This document shows, piece after piece, positions 24,010-34,389 of a DNA stretch of 64,000 nt. Source of the DNA: Hypericum androsaemum (taxonomy: Eukaryota > Streptophyta > Magnoliopsida > Malpighiales > Hypericaceae); the NCBI GenBank assembly GCA_963995505.1, contig OZ023181.1, forward strand, positions 2,145,487 through 2,209,486. The letters are read 5' to 3'. The notes under the pieces are model-generated. The model made no database searches and had not been told where the DNA came from. It was given only the letters and a program-made list of their open reading frames with translations. How positions within the stretch are numbered: the stretch's first letter is position 1; every line of letters begins with the position of its first letter. A program made the position numbers and the translations under genes.

Positions 24010-25150
24010 AGATCCCTGTAGTTTAGTTTTCCTCCCTCTGAGGTCCCTGCATTTCTACAATCTATGCTGACGTCCCCCGTATTTGGTTTTAAAAACTCTC
24101 GGGTCTCTCGCTGACATCACAAGTTCTTTTTTTCTTTTTTTGTCATAGAAATGACCAAAATTCCCTTTAAAAAAAAAGAAAAAATCTCTCACCTTCCCCT
24201 ACTTCACCTTATTCTTCCTCACCCCATGGGAAGTTCTAATAGGAAACGATCACCACGTGTCCCCCTCCTCCTCCGCCGCCGTCTCGTTCCATCTCCACCT
24301 GAAGCCCTTCAATTTCTGGAGAAAGCACGGCTTCAAGAAAATACCACTCACTCACCCTATCGCCCCACCCAACTCCGCCTCTACTGGGATCTAACCAAGG
24401 CCCAATTCAGCCAAATCGGCCCCGAATCCGTCTTCAACTTCTACATAGCCACCGTCGTTGACCATGACTTGGTCCTCCTCGTCGGCGACCAAACCCTCGT
24501 CTTAAGAAGGGAACACGTGTACGGCCACAAAATGTTCAAGACATAGAAACAGACTCTGCGGCAAGAACAGGGAGATCACCATAGATTGTTCCGTCAACAG
24601 CGACACCAGGCTGTCATTCAATATCGACAAAGCTAGGGTTTTGTTAGTGAAGAGGATGAAGTGGAAGTTCTGAGGAAGCAAAAAAGGTGGAAGTCGACGG
24701 GGTCCCCGTTAATATCTCGTGGGACGTTTATAACTGGCTTTTCCAAGGTAATGGAGGCGGCGAGCACGCAATTTTTATGTTCAAGTTCGAGACTTTAGGG
24801 CGGAAGAGGACGAGGAGGTGGTGGAGGAATGAGAGAAGAATGGCGGTCGTTTCGGCTTGATGATGGGGAGGAGGAGGTCGACAGGGTCCCCGTTAATATC
24901 TTGTGGCACACGTGGTGGTCGTTTCCGATTAGAACCTCTGATGGGGTGAGGAAGGTGAAGTGGGAGAAAGGAGAGAGATTTTTTTATTTTTTTGTTTAAG
25001 ATAATTTTGGTCATTTTCATGACAAAATTTTAAAAAGGACTCATGACGTCAGCGAGGGACCCGAAAGTTTCTAAAACTAAACACGAGGGACGTCAGCATG
25101 GATTTTAGAAATGCAGGGACCCGAAAAAAAGGGAGACCAAACTACATGGA
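24010..25150. mobile_element. Pack-MULE-like element carrying a DUF868 gene fragment
   Basis: Long inverted repeats of about 150-170 bp lie at roughly 24010-24175 and 24985-25150. Matching words in order include CTGTAGTTTAG/ATGTAGTTTGG, GGTCCCTGCATTTCTA, ATGCTGACGTCCC, TTTTAGAAACT-like and TCGCTGACRTCA. Such long terminal repeats are typical of Mutator-like elements. The outermost bases and the 9-bp target repeat could not be fixed, so the borders may be off by about 15 bases. Between the repeats lies host coding sequence (next entry) and no transposase. Confidence 0.75.
24240..24800 (+). pseudogene. Captured, broken DUF868 gene
   Basis: Conceptual translation in shifting frames gives an ordered set of DUF868 landmarks. 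These are LKPFNFWRKHGFKK near 24300, YWDLTKAQF then FYIATVVDHDLVLLVGD (24380-24490), EHVYGHKMF at 24511, KMKWKF-like text near 24655, and VNISWDVYNWLF then AIFMFKFETL (24710-24800). DUF868 is a plant family of about 300 residues of unknown function. At least three frame changes and two stops (24544 and in the WKF segment) show that the copy is not functional. The family's N-terminal part before LKPW is missing or very diverged. No intron remains in view, though DUF868 genes are often intronless, so this does not show an RNA origin. Confidence 0.75.
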
Positions 25151-25797
25151 TTATATCTTGGCGTCTATTAGTAACTTATATTATTGCATGTGTTGTTACC
25201 ATGCGAGTCAGGTTTTCTACCAAGTTTGAAGTTTCTATACGACCAAAAAATAAAATAAAGATGCAAGTTTCTATAGAAATATTATTCTGCTCTTAAAGAC
25301 GCGACAATCAATTAATTTGCAACTGGCATCATGTGTTTTCTTTAAAGTGGCTGAATAGGTTGGATAGGTTCAATTAAGATAATGATTATGTAATTTTGTC
25401 ATAACTAGGCACATCTCCTCTGACAAAAGTAATTAGGTTAAAAATTTGACGAATTTTAAAGTCATCAGCGTGCATTGACACGAAAAACGTACGAGCAATA
25501 ATAGGTCACAGTAATTAAATCGCTTTGATTATCATGATATTATAATCTCCGTATCTAATAAAAAACTATAAAATAATAGATAAATAATTTTTTTTACTCT
25601 TACAAACAAACAAACTCACCAATTTATTATCGTAAAACTTGGTCAAGGCTGGTGTACATCAATCTGATCCATGGAATACATGATACATGCAATTTTGACT
25701 TAATAAAAAAACTCGACCATAATAAAATGTTAACACGTGGCCGTCCTTCTGTTGGCGTGGTGACAATTGAGAGCTGAGGTCATCACGCTTACGTTTC
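25151..25797. other. AT-rich intergenic stretch
   Basis: No open frame of substance, RNA gene or repeat structure that I can support. Confidence 0.4.
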
Positions 25798-25815
25798 TCA
25801 AAAAGCTATAATATT

Positions 25816-26257
25816 CATTGTTTTCAAAAACGACCCGGAGAGCGACCCGGATCTTGGTCCGTTATCCGGGTCAACCGGTCCGACCGGTCAAACCACGGTC
25901 GGACCGGTAATTTATTATATATATTTTTAATATATATTTAGTAAATAATAGGTTTAAAAATTAATATTCTTGAAATGTTGGTAAATTTATTTCATATTTA
26001 GTATAATTATCTTTGTAAATTTAGTTTATTTTGTGTTGATTTAGAAAAATCGAGTAAAAAATCTGAATTTTTTGGGTTGGGTTGGGTGAAATCTGGTTTT
26101 TGGGTTGGTTTTTTGGTCAAACCTAACGAACCAGATTTTTCCGGGTCAAAAATCCGAGCCAACTGCCCAGTCTGACCGAAAATCTTCCGGTTCGTTAGGT
26201 AACCGGGCGAACTTGGTTTTTTGACCCGGGATTGGCTCCGTTTCGCGGTCCGACCGG
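25816..26257. mobile_element. hAT-MITE-like element with an unusual 18-bp flanking repeat
   Basis: The left end CATTGTTTTCAAAAACGACC resembles the CATGGTTTT end of the MITE at 2515, and the interior has many ACCGGTCCGACC words. The right end, CGGTCCGACCGG, lacks the matching terminal repeat. The segment is flanked by a perfect 18-bp repeat TCAAAAAGCTATAATATT (25798-25815 and 26258-26275), longer than a hAT duplication. Confidence 0.55.
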
Positions 26258-26275
26258 TCAAAAAGCTATAATATT

Positions 26276-27282
26276 GACTCAAAAAGCCAAAATAAATAGA
26301 TCTAAAAAAAGTCATAAGTATATGGATATTTAATAATTTGAAGATCGCAATTAAAACGTGACTAAGCATGATTAACGCGTATGAGGTTATCTAATATGGA
26401 TCAAATAAATCAGCATATTAGAAAAAAGACAAGAGGCTGGGCTGATTAATTATTTCACAACTACTAGATCTGGAATAGTTAACGTCAAGATAGGTTTTTT
26501 CGTGCTCTTTCTCAACCACATCTTTTTTTCCCCTAATTTTGATGTGGTAAGATTTTACCGAGACCGGCAGTCACAACTCCATTTTAACTTCATGCCAGAA
26601 AAAATACTACGCTTAATACGTTATACATTATATGGCGATTATTAATACACATACCTTATAAAAAAACTGCTTATAATTGACTTCAAACAACCTGACGACT
26701 GAATCTTGTTTGTTTTCTTGGTTTTGAAACCCCTCAAATTCGTACGCATGCCGCACCAACTTGTTTAAGTTCGGAGGATAATATCCTCGGATGATCCCAA
26801 CTTAAATATTTTAATTAAACTAAAATAATTGTGTTATCAACTATCTAAGTGTTTGTTAATATTACTATTCTAGATAGTTGTTTCACTCGGACTATTTTTT
26901 TGGGGAGAGTTTTCTTTTAAGTATAAATTTTATTAATCTCCAAGAGTGCATATTACATCTAGATCGAGATTGAGTAGTTTTTTTTGGGGAGAGTTGTTTT
27001 TAACTTAAACAACCTCACAAAATTATGTGCACTATTTCTCAAATTAATTAAATTGCTCGTAAAACTTATTTCTTTTCATTGTAAAAAGAAAATCACTGAA
27101 GCTTGCACAGTTCAGAAATATGCTAATGTATGCATATTTTTTTGAAAGGTAAAGTAATTTTATTCCATTCCAAAACTATTACACCGTGACACACCGGAAA
27201 AAAAATACTAACAACTTGCATTTATTATTATATATATTCTTATAATTATCTAATTATATCATAGTTATAATTATAGATATAT
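26276..27282. other. Intergenic region 3' of the R2R3-MYB gene
   Basis: AT-rich, no gene. A T run followed by GAAAGGTAAAGTAATTTTATT at 27138-27165 resembles a minus-strand LINE 3' tail, but no target repeat was found. Confidence 0.4.
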
Positions 27283-29104
27283 TTAGTAGATATAATTAAG
27301 CTCCCAACTCAATGAATTTAAAGACATCGAAGAGTCGTACCTAGTGGCATCACTAATGTCTAAATCTAACACAAATGGTTCTGTCCAGAAATCAGATTCT
27401 AACACCTCCAACGTGTTCGAGCCTTCATCCACGATCCAGTCCATAGGATTCGTAGCGTCCGCCATAAAATTGACATCGGAACTTAAGAACGAAGATTCAC
27501 TTAAAGAAGATTCGGGTAATGTCGATAATGGGAAGTTGGTATCATCCATGAGAAGAAAATCAGGAGACCCCATTATAAATTGGTCGTCGTTTGTGATGAT
27601 TTCATGAATTTGAGGAGGTTCAGTTGGTCGGGCCATCGATTCTTCCTTGTCATCGTCTTCCTCGCTCCGCGGATGATGATGATCTGAAGCTGCATTGGGG
27701 GAGGAGGAGGAGGTTAATGCTGCAGGGGATGAAGTAGATGGAGAAACAAGGAAACTCTCAAGTATTGTTGGGATTGAGAGGGTTGGATCAGCAATTTCTT
27801 GTTCTTTCTCTTCTGTCAAATTCTGGATGATTGCTTCATTTGGAGAGGATCCAATTGTTTGCTCTAATTCCAAGCCTTGTTTGTTGGAGATTTGTCTTTG
27901 CGTATTCCAACCACGCTTTTTTAGATGGGTGTGCCAGTGATTTTTGACCTCGTTGTCGGTTCTTCCGGGCATATGTTCGGCAATCTTGGACCATCTGGAA
28001 TAATTCGAACAATGAACAAATTAAAGAAAACTAAAAGCCCCATGAAATTATAATAACTTCAAATTTTCTTACTTTGAAACATGATTCAGGTGGAAAAGAT
28101 TGTGGTTTAAATCTTGAATGAGTAAAAACAAAAATATTAAAAAAACTTCTTTCAGACCCAAATGAGAAACTTTGGTTTTGAGGTTTATATCCAGATGAAA
28201 TAAGTAATACATTGAATTTTAAAAAAACCGAGAAACCATTTCTAAGATGATGAACTAATGCCCCCGCTCGAATCTGATTGGTTTCAACTATAAAATGATG
28301 AACTAATGACTACAAATCTCTAACCAAACCTACCGAAGAATGCCCAAGATATATCTCCAAACAGACATAGAGACTACTAAAGGAAATAGAAAATTATATG
28401 TATTCACTATTCAGTATTCAGTACGGATCTGCCCTTATTGGGAATCAGTCAATATTAATTAGCCCTTACTTGCTTCCAAGTTGGGCGTAGAGTTGGACGA
28501 TCAAGTCCTCTTCTTCCTTGGAGTAGCCACCATGTTTCACGTCTGGCCGAAGGTAGTTCAACCACCTAATCCTACAGCTCTTCCCGCACCGTTGTAGACC
28601 TGGAAAAAAAAAACGACACCCAAATCATTTGATGTACTACTTACTTAGCAAATAGCTAGTTCCGAGTACGGTAGATTTGTTCAAAAGTGTAAAAAAGTTA
28701 TCGACTCAATGACTTGAAATTTTGTGGTTGGATATAGAGATTCTAGTATAGTATCATAGCGACTCATTATTGTCCTCACACAACCCCGATTTATCAATTT
28801 GGGTTAGATATCGAAATTCTAACACTACTTACCTCCTTCAAATTGGGAATCAACAAGTAATCAAAATTAGAGAACTAGAAGTTTTTATCTTCTTACTTCG
28901 ATTCATTATTGTCCTCACACGATCTCGATTCATCGTTTTAGGTTAGATATCGAAATTCTAACACTACTTACCGGCGAACTTGGGCAGCTGGCGCCAATTC
29001 CGGTGGCCATATTTCCTGACGTATGCTCTCAACTTGTCATCTTCTTCCTTGCTCCAAGCACCTTTCTTCAGACCATTTTTGTCGAAGTAAGGACCTCTCA
29101 CCAT
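27283..29104 (-). CDS. R2R3-MYB transcription factor
   Basis: Three exons, 29104-28972, 28599-28470 and 27994-27283, give 324 residues; the intron positions in the MYB domain are the ones usual for R2R3-MYB genes. R2 begins at about residue 14 ([20 protein letters not shown]) and contains [13 protein letters not shown] and [18 protein letters not shown]3 contains [40 protein letters not shown] and HTHLKKR. All regularly spaced tryptophans are present except the first of R3, which is tyrosine here and commonly non-tryptophan in plants. The C-terminal 200 residues are Ser- and acid-rich, as in activation domains, with [20 protein letters not shown] near the end. The protein should act in the nucleus; target genes and subgroup cannot be fixed from this window, though the R2 start resembles MYB13/14/15-like stress factors. 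The 5' flank is part of a tandem duplication. Confidence 0.92.
28761..28972 (-). repeat. Duplicated 5' splice-site region in MYB intron 1
   Basis: The segment 28900-28972, which ends at the intron 1 donor, is repeated at 28761-28836 with about ten differences. On the minus strand both copies read GGTAAGTAGTGTTAGAATTT at the GT, so a second donor-like site lies about 138 bases into the intron (GT at 28832-28831). Confidence 0.85.
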
Positions 29105-29642
29105 CTTTTATGAGCTATATAGAAGTTGTAATATGAATTGACGGATATCCGTAGTTGGGACGTGGAGCTTTTTTTCCTCGTTAGTGGAGGACTGACTACC
29201 TTTTGCTTTTATACTGGGAAGGTGGAAAGTTCATCTTCTTTGGCTAATTCGTCACATGTAAGGTTGGGGACGTGGATCTAGGAAGCATCCGGAGTCTTAA
29301 TAATTAATAATATTGTACTGTAGTGGCTGTCCCTGTGTTTTGTGTTTTGTGTTTTGGTGGTAGTGGACCAGGGGAGTGTGTATATATTAATAAGGGAAAG
29401 TGCCTGTTTGTTTGTCTTCATTTTCGTATGCGACCACAAATCTCAAGTCGTCACTTAAAAACTAGAGTGGAGATTAGGAGGAAAGAAAAAAAATGCGAGG
29501 AAGAAAGTTTTGGAAAGTAAATCATATTCTTTCGAATGTTTGGAGATAAAAAAAGTTGAGGGAATTTGAAAGGAAATAAAGTAGTAAAAGGATAAAAATA
29601 TTGATATTTGAAAAAAATAACGTTTGTAGTAGTTTTTTTAAA

Positions 29643-31690
29643 AATGACGTTTAAAAATAACTTTTTTTTATTTTTCTCCCTCTTGACCTTTACAAAAATC
29701 AAGTGTAGAATGTCAAATTACCAATATTAACCCGTTAGAGGTGTTACATATAGATGAATATTAAACTTCACAGCATATCAGAATGTATTTTTTAGGGTTT
29801 TTGTTCATTAGCGAGTATTTTTTGCTAATTACCGGGTTTTAAGTTGCTGGTTTGCTTTTATCAGAACCGGTGGTTGCAGGGGAAAAACCTAATTTGGGTG
29901 TAATTATTTTTATTCATTAATAGAGATATTATTTACCCATAAAAAAATAGCTTGAAGAAGAATAGGTCACAATACAAGGTCTGAACAACATATTAACTTC
30001 AACGCGATACAAGGTCTTCGATTCACATTGAATTCATTAAATGACGTTTAAAAATAGGAAAATTTCACTTTAGTACCCTATGATATCACGAATTCTCACT
30101 TGGGTATCCTGTAGTTTAAAACGCATAAAACAGGTCCAACAAGCTTCAATTTTCATCAAAAAGAAGTCCCGGGCAGCCCGGGATGCTGCCCGCTATTTTT
30201 TTTCTCGAAACAACATAGCTTCGTGTCCTACGTGGATTGCCATGTCATAAGTGGCTAGATGAATTAGTAATGATGTGGCTAGAGATAAATTACAAAATAA
30301 TACCTCACTAATTTTTAATTTTTCAAAAACACCATTCGTCTTCTTCCTCTCTCCACCCTTCAAAAACACAAAAAAAATCCCAAATAAAGCAAGCACATCA
30401 CCATCGGCGAAACCGGTAGTCTTTGGAATTCCATCATCTATTCCTCAACTCTATCTATTCCTTTCTTCTTATTCTTCTTCGTTTGCTTTTGCTTATGTTT
30501 TCCACTTTTTTGCCATAGGAGAATAAAGCAAGCAATTAGATATTTCTGGACTTCGATTAGGGTTTTGATTTTTCGTCACTTGAATTAGGCGAGCTAAGAT
30601 GGTGGTACCGGCGCCCGAACAAGATGTTCTCACGGCACCGGCCCCCTCCCGCTCTCCAAAGCCACGTGCAACGCCGTCGGGTTCCGGTGAGGAGAGGCTC
30701 CCCACACCGTCGTTGGCTGTCGTCATCGGGAGGGCCCCACCTCCCCCTCCGCCACTAGCTCTCTTCTGGATTTTGAAGCCCCGCCCCTCAGAATGATTCC
30801 CGCTCTGTTTGAAGACTCGAGGTCTTCTCCGTGTTGTTGGAGTACCTGAGGGATACCGTGGGGTGAGAGCAGCAAGAGGAAGGTGGAGAGGTGAAGGAGG
30901 GAGTACCTTTTGAGGGGAACGATCTTCTTTAAGAGAAAAATTGGGATTGGAAAATTTGGGTTAGTGATGGAGGAGGAGGAGGAGACAGAGGGGAGACGAT
31001 GAGAGAGAGGAGAAGGATAGGGGTGAGAGAGAAGGGGAGGGTTTTTCAAAACTTATAAATAAATGTGGTACTATAATGATAATTTACCAGTAGTCATGTC
31101 AATAAAAACCCATTCTATGAATTTACGACGTGGCAATCCACGTAGGAAACAAAGTGGCGTCATTTTGAAAAAAAATTTGCGACCTATTTTTTATGAAAAT
31201 TAAAATAAGTTGGACTTGTTCTATGCGTTTTAAACCACAGAGTATTTAAGTGAAAATCTGTGATACTACATAGTACTAAAGTAAACTTTTCCCTTAAAAA
31301 TAACATTTTTTTTAATGTTCTCCCTCTTCACCTTTACAAAAATCAAGTCTAGAATGTCAAATTTCCATTATTAATCAACGCGTTAGGGGCGTTACATATA
31401 GATGAATATTAAACTTCACAACATATGAGAATGTATTTTTTGGGGTTTTTGTTCATTAGCGAGTATGTTTTGCTAATTAATGGATTTTAAATTGCTGGTT
31501 TGCTTTTACTAGAACTGGTAGTTGCAGGGGAAGAACCTAATTTGGGTATAATTATTTTTATTCAATAATAGAGATATTATTTACCCATAAAAAAAGATAG
31601 CCTGAAGAATAATAGGTCACAATACAAGGTATGAACAACATATTAACTTCAACGCTACAAGGTCTTCGATTCACATTGAAATCATTAAAT
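29643..31690. repeat. 398-bp tandem duplication, second copy split by a transposon
   Basis: Unit 1 is 29643-30040. Unit 2 is 30041-30056 plus 31303-31690. Both start ATGACGTTTAAAAATAAC (read across the insertion in unit 2). Both run through TTCTCCCTCTT.ACCTTTAC, GTTACATATAGATGAATATT and TTCATTAGCGAG to CAAGGTCTTCGATTCACATT. Confidence 0.85.
30057..31293. mobile_element. Mutator-like element, non-autonomous, 1.24 kb
   Basis: The ends form inverted repeats of about 85 bp. The left starts GGAAAATTTCACTTTAGTAC and contains GTTTAAAACGCATAAAACAG; the right, reversed, starts GGGAAAAGTTTACTTTAGTAC and contains GGTTTAAAACGCATAGAAC. The flanking 9-bp TTAAAAATA (30048-30056 and 31294-31302) is perfect, as expected for Mutator-like transposons. 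No transposase. The interior has a GC-rich segment with a 65-codon frame at 30599-30796 and a 108-codon frame on the other strand (31049-30723). I recognise neither; they may be captured host sequence. The empty site survives at 29650. Confidence 0.88.
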
Positions 31691-32364
31691 GACGTATCTT
31701 AGCTCTTGCATCGAAAGTTAGTACTTTTGGGCACTATTTAGGATAACTTTTTCCAATGATTGTGTACAAACTTTGAAGCCTATATGATTAAGGTGTACAA
31801 ACTTTGAAGCCTATATGATTAAAGTACTAAATCAAAATCGCCAGCGAGATATCCGTGAGGTGAGTAAAATTGGGATGAAGTCTAGAACTAGTGTTCAATT
31901 AATCTTAAGTGTAAAATTGGGATATGAAGTCAACGAAGGATTCTGAGATTGTTACGTGTGGCACGACGAGTGCGTCAAGTATTTAAGGAGGGTTTAGTGT
32001 AATATTTTGTAAATGATATCTTCAGAAAATCTTATGTGATTTGATTGATAATATTCATATCAACAAAGTGCACATACATTTTTAAAAATAACAAGGTGTA
32101 CCGACTTTTCTGTAATACTTATTGAAACAATTCCAAAATTAAACGCGTTTTGTCTGAAAAAATTTTAGATGAATGACATTCTGAAAAAAATTTGGGGATG
32201 CGTATCAGTGTGAAAAAAAAAGCTAAAAAATATTTGTGATTGTCCTTGAAAATAATCTATCGGATGACGAGAGATTACATATTACTTTAAAATTGTGTGT
32301 TGTACGCGAAGATTTTACCTGTTGACATGGAGGAAGACTTAAAAAAATTGAATGAGGCTTGAAG

Positions 32365-32899
32365 TAGGAGTGAGTTCGGTGCGGTTTTGCGGTTTCGGTG
32401 TGAAATGTGACACCGAACCGCAGTTTTTTATTTCGTATAATTCACACCGTGCGGTTTGCGGTTTGGGATAAAACTGCAGTTTTCGGTGCGGTGCGGTTTT
32501 TGTTGCGGTGCGGTTCGGTGCGGTTTTTTCCGCAATATTACTTGGCCCATTTCAGTAGGCCCAATTTGAGAAAAAATCATTTTTTTATCAAAAATTCCGG
32601 CAACAATTAAAAATTCAGCCCACTATATCCATTTCAGTAGGCATTCAACCTGATTTAATCAACAACAAACCCACGAAATTGTTCAACAAATCCAACACAT
32701 GTTCAACACATGTTGAAGCGGTTCGGTGTGCGGTTTTGCGGTGCAGTACGAAAAAAAAACCGCAACCGAACCGCAATATGCGGTTTCACACCGAAACCGC
32801 ACACCGAACCGCTTCAACTTTGCGGTTTGGTTTTTTCTCGGTTTACAAAGTGCGGTTTGGTCCGGTTTGCGGTTTATATAGGTTTTTGGCTCACTCCTA
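32365..32899. mobile_element. hAT-type non-autonomous element, 535 bp
   Basis: Perfect 10-bp terminal inverted repeats (TAGGAGTGAG and CTCACTCCTA) and a perfect 8-bp TSD GCTTGAAG (32357-32364 and 32900-32907). The interior has repeated GCGGTTCGGTGCGGTTTT words in both orientations, the subterminal style of this family. No coding sequence. Confidence 0.92.
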
Positions 32900-32928
32900 G
32901 CTTGAAGACCTGCGCCCACAACTCGATT

Positions 32929-34262
32929 TCGACACATGTCCGAAGCTTGAGGATGGATTGGATCTACGAAGCATCCGTTGTCTTGATCCTTGGTAATTTT
33001 GTTCTGTAGTGGTACCCTTTCTTGGGGTTGGGGTTGGATTCAGTGAGAAAAATACTTATTTTTATTAAAATAGATCAAGTAATTATATTTATAGATACAG
33101 TTTTTTATGATTGTCAGATCTTTAGACACGATTTTTAATAAAATCTGATGGCTCAAACGAAATCCCCTCCATATGGACGATTTTTATGTTGTCCCCGCTC
33201 AATCCAAAACTCCATTTGAATATATTTTCTGTCCCTCTCTATGGCAGAAAAGTTATAGTGGACCAAGGGAGTATGGCTATATTGATAACGGAACGTCCAT
33301 GTTTTTTTGGTTTGTATTCGACCAAAAATTTTATACCGGTTTTTGAAAGCTAGATTGAAAAATAGGAGGTATGGGAAAAAAAGTTCGAAGAAATATGAAA
33401 GAGAGTAAAGTAGAAAAGGGATAAAAGGTTGATAATTGAAAAAAATAACATTTATTGCAGTATTTTTTAAATGACATTTATATCCTTGCCACAATCAAAC
33501 ATTCGAATTTTGAAATTTTGATAAAAGAATAAAAATATGTAACTACAATTTTGAAAATTTTATAAATATTTAATTATTTCAAAATAGTCAATTATCATTC
33601 GCTTAAAATAGTCAATTCTCTTTGTTCTCGTGTAAAAATTTCAATGTTACGCGTTGGGGGCGCTACATATTAATTACCGTTGACTTCAACGCGCGCTACG
33701 AGGTCTTCACTTCACATGCAAATGTGAATTAATTGACTGGTTTGTTTTAGCTCTAGAATTCAATATGAACACAGTGGGTCTTATTTAGGATTAATTTTCT
33801 CCAGTCTCTGGACCCGTTCTGATTGAAAATTTATTAAATTGATTTCCTAATTTATTATTCTCAAATCAATCATTTAATAAGTGATGCTTAATTTATTGCT
33901 CCAAAAGATAGTGTACAAAACTTGGAAGCCTATTTTGATTGAAGTACGAAATTTAAAATCACCAGCGAGACATGGAGATCGTGCTCATTCTTGTCTTCAA
34001 GCGATCTTGTTTGATCGCTGTTAACGAAGTTAAAATTCATGCATATGTGTCGAAATTGTTACACTGTCATTTACAAAAATTGTGGTCTAGTTTATAAGTG
34101 TAAAAAATATACATACTTATTATCTTAAAATTTTGGATTATATACGAAGAATCTATCCGTTGAGAGGGAGGAGGACTAAAAAAGTGAAGAGGCTTGAAGA
34201 CCTGCGCACACAACCGCCAATTGAGTTCTGCAAGAAAATGGATTCCTGACCCTATTCTAGAC
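32929..34262. repeat. Tandem segmental duplication, copy B
   Basis: Partner of 29258-32928, much diverged by substitutions. Near 33013-33230 it has extra sequence not in copy A, perhaps another small insertion (ends GGATTCAGTGAG and CTCAATCC). At 34195-34209 it keeps the unfilled site of the hAT element found in copy A. Confidence 0.65.
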
Positions 34263-34389
34263 GCCAACAACCAGACGATTACAATGACATTTATATATAA
34301 CTAGTAAATACGCACGCGCAATGCGAGTGCTGTTCTATTTCAAAATCTGCAAACATAACTTTCAATATTTTCTTTTTTAAGCTTACAAA

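Larger units (their letters stand above)
29258..32928. repeat. Tandem segmental duplication, copy A (with insertions)
   Basis: This begins in the MYB 5' flank. It shares with copy B (32929-34262) the ordered landmarks CACATGT...GGAAGCATCC, CTGTAGTGG, TAGTGGACCA, a block around GGGATAAAA.GTTGATA, GCCTATATGATTAAAGTAC/GCCTATTTTGATTGAAGTAC, CAGCGAGA and GAGGCTTGAAGACCTGCGC. Copy A has grown by a 398-bp internal duplication, a 1.24 kb Mutator-like element and a 535-bp hAT element. Confidence 0.7.
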
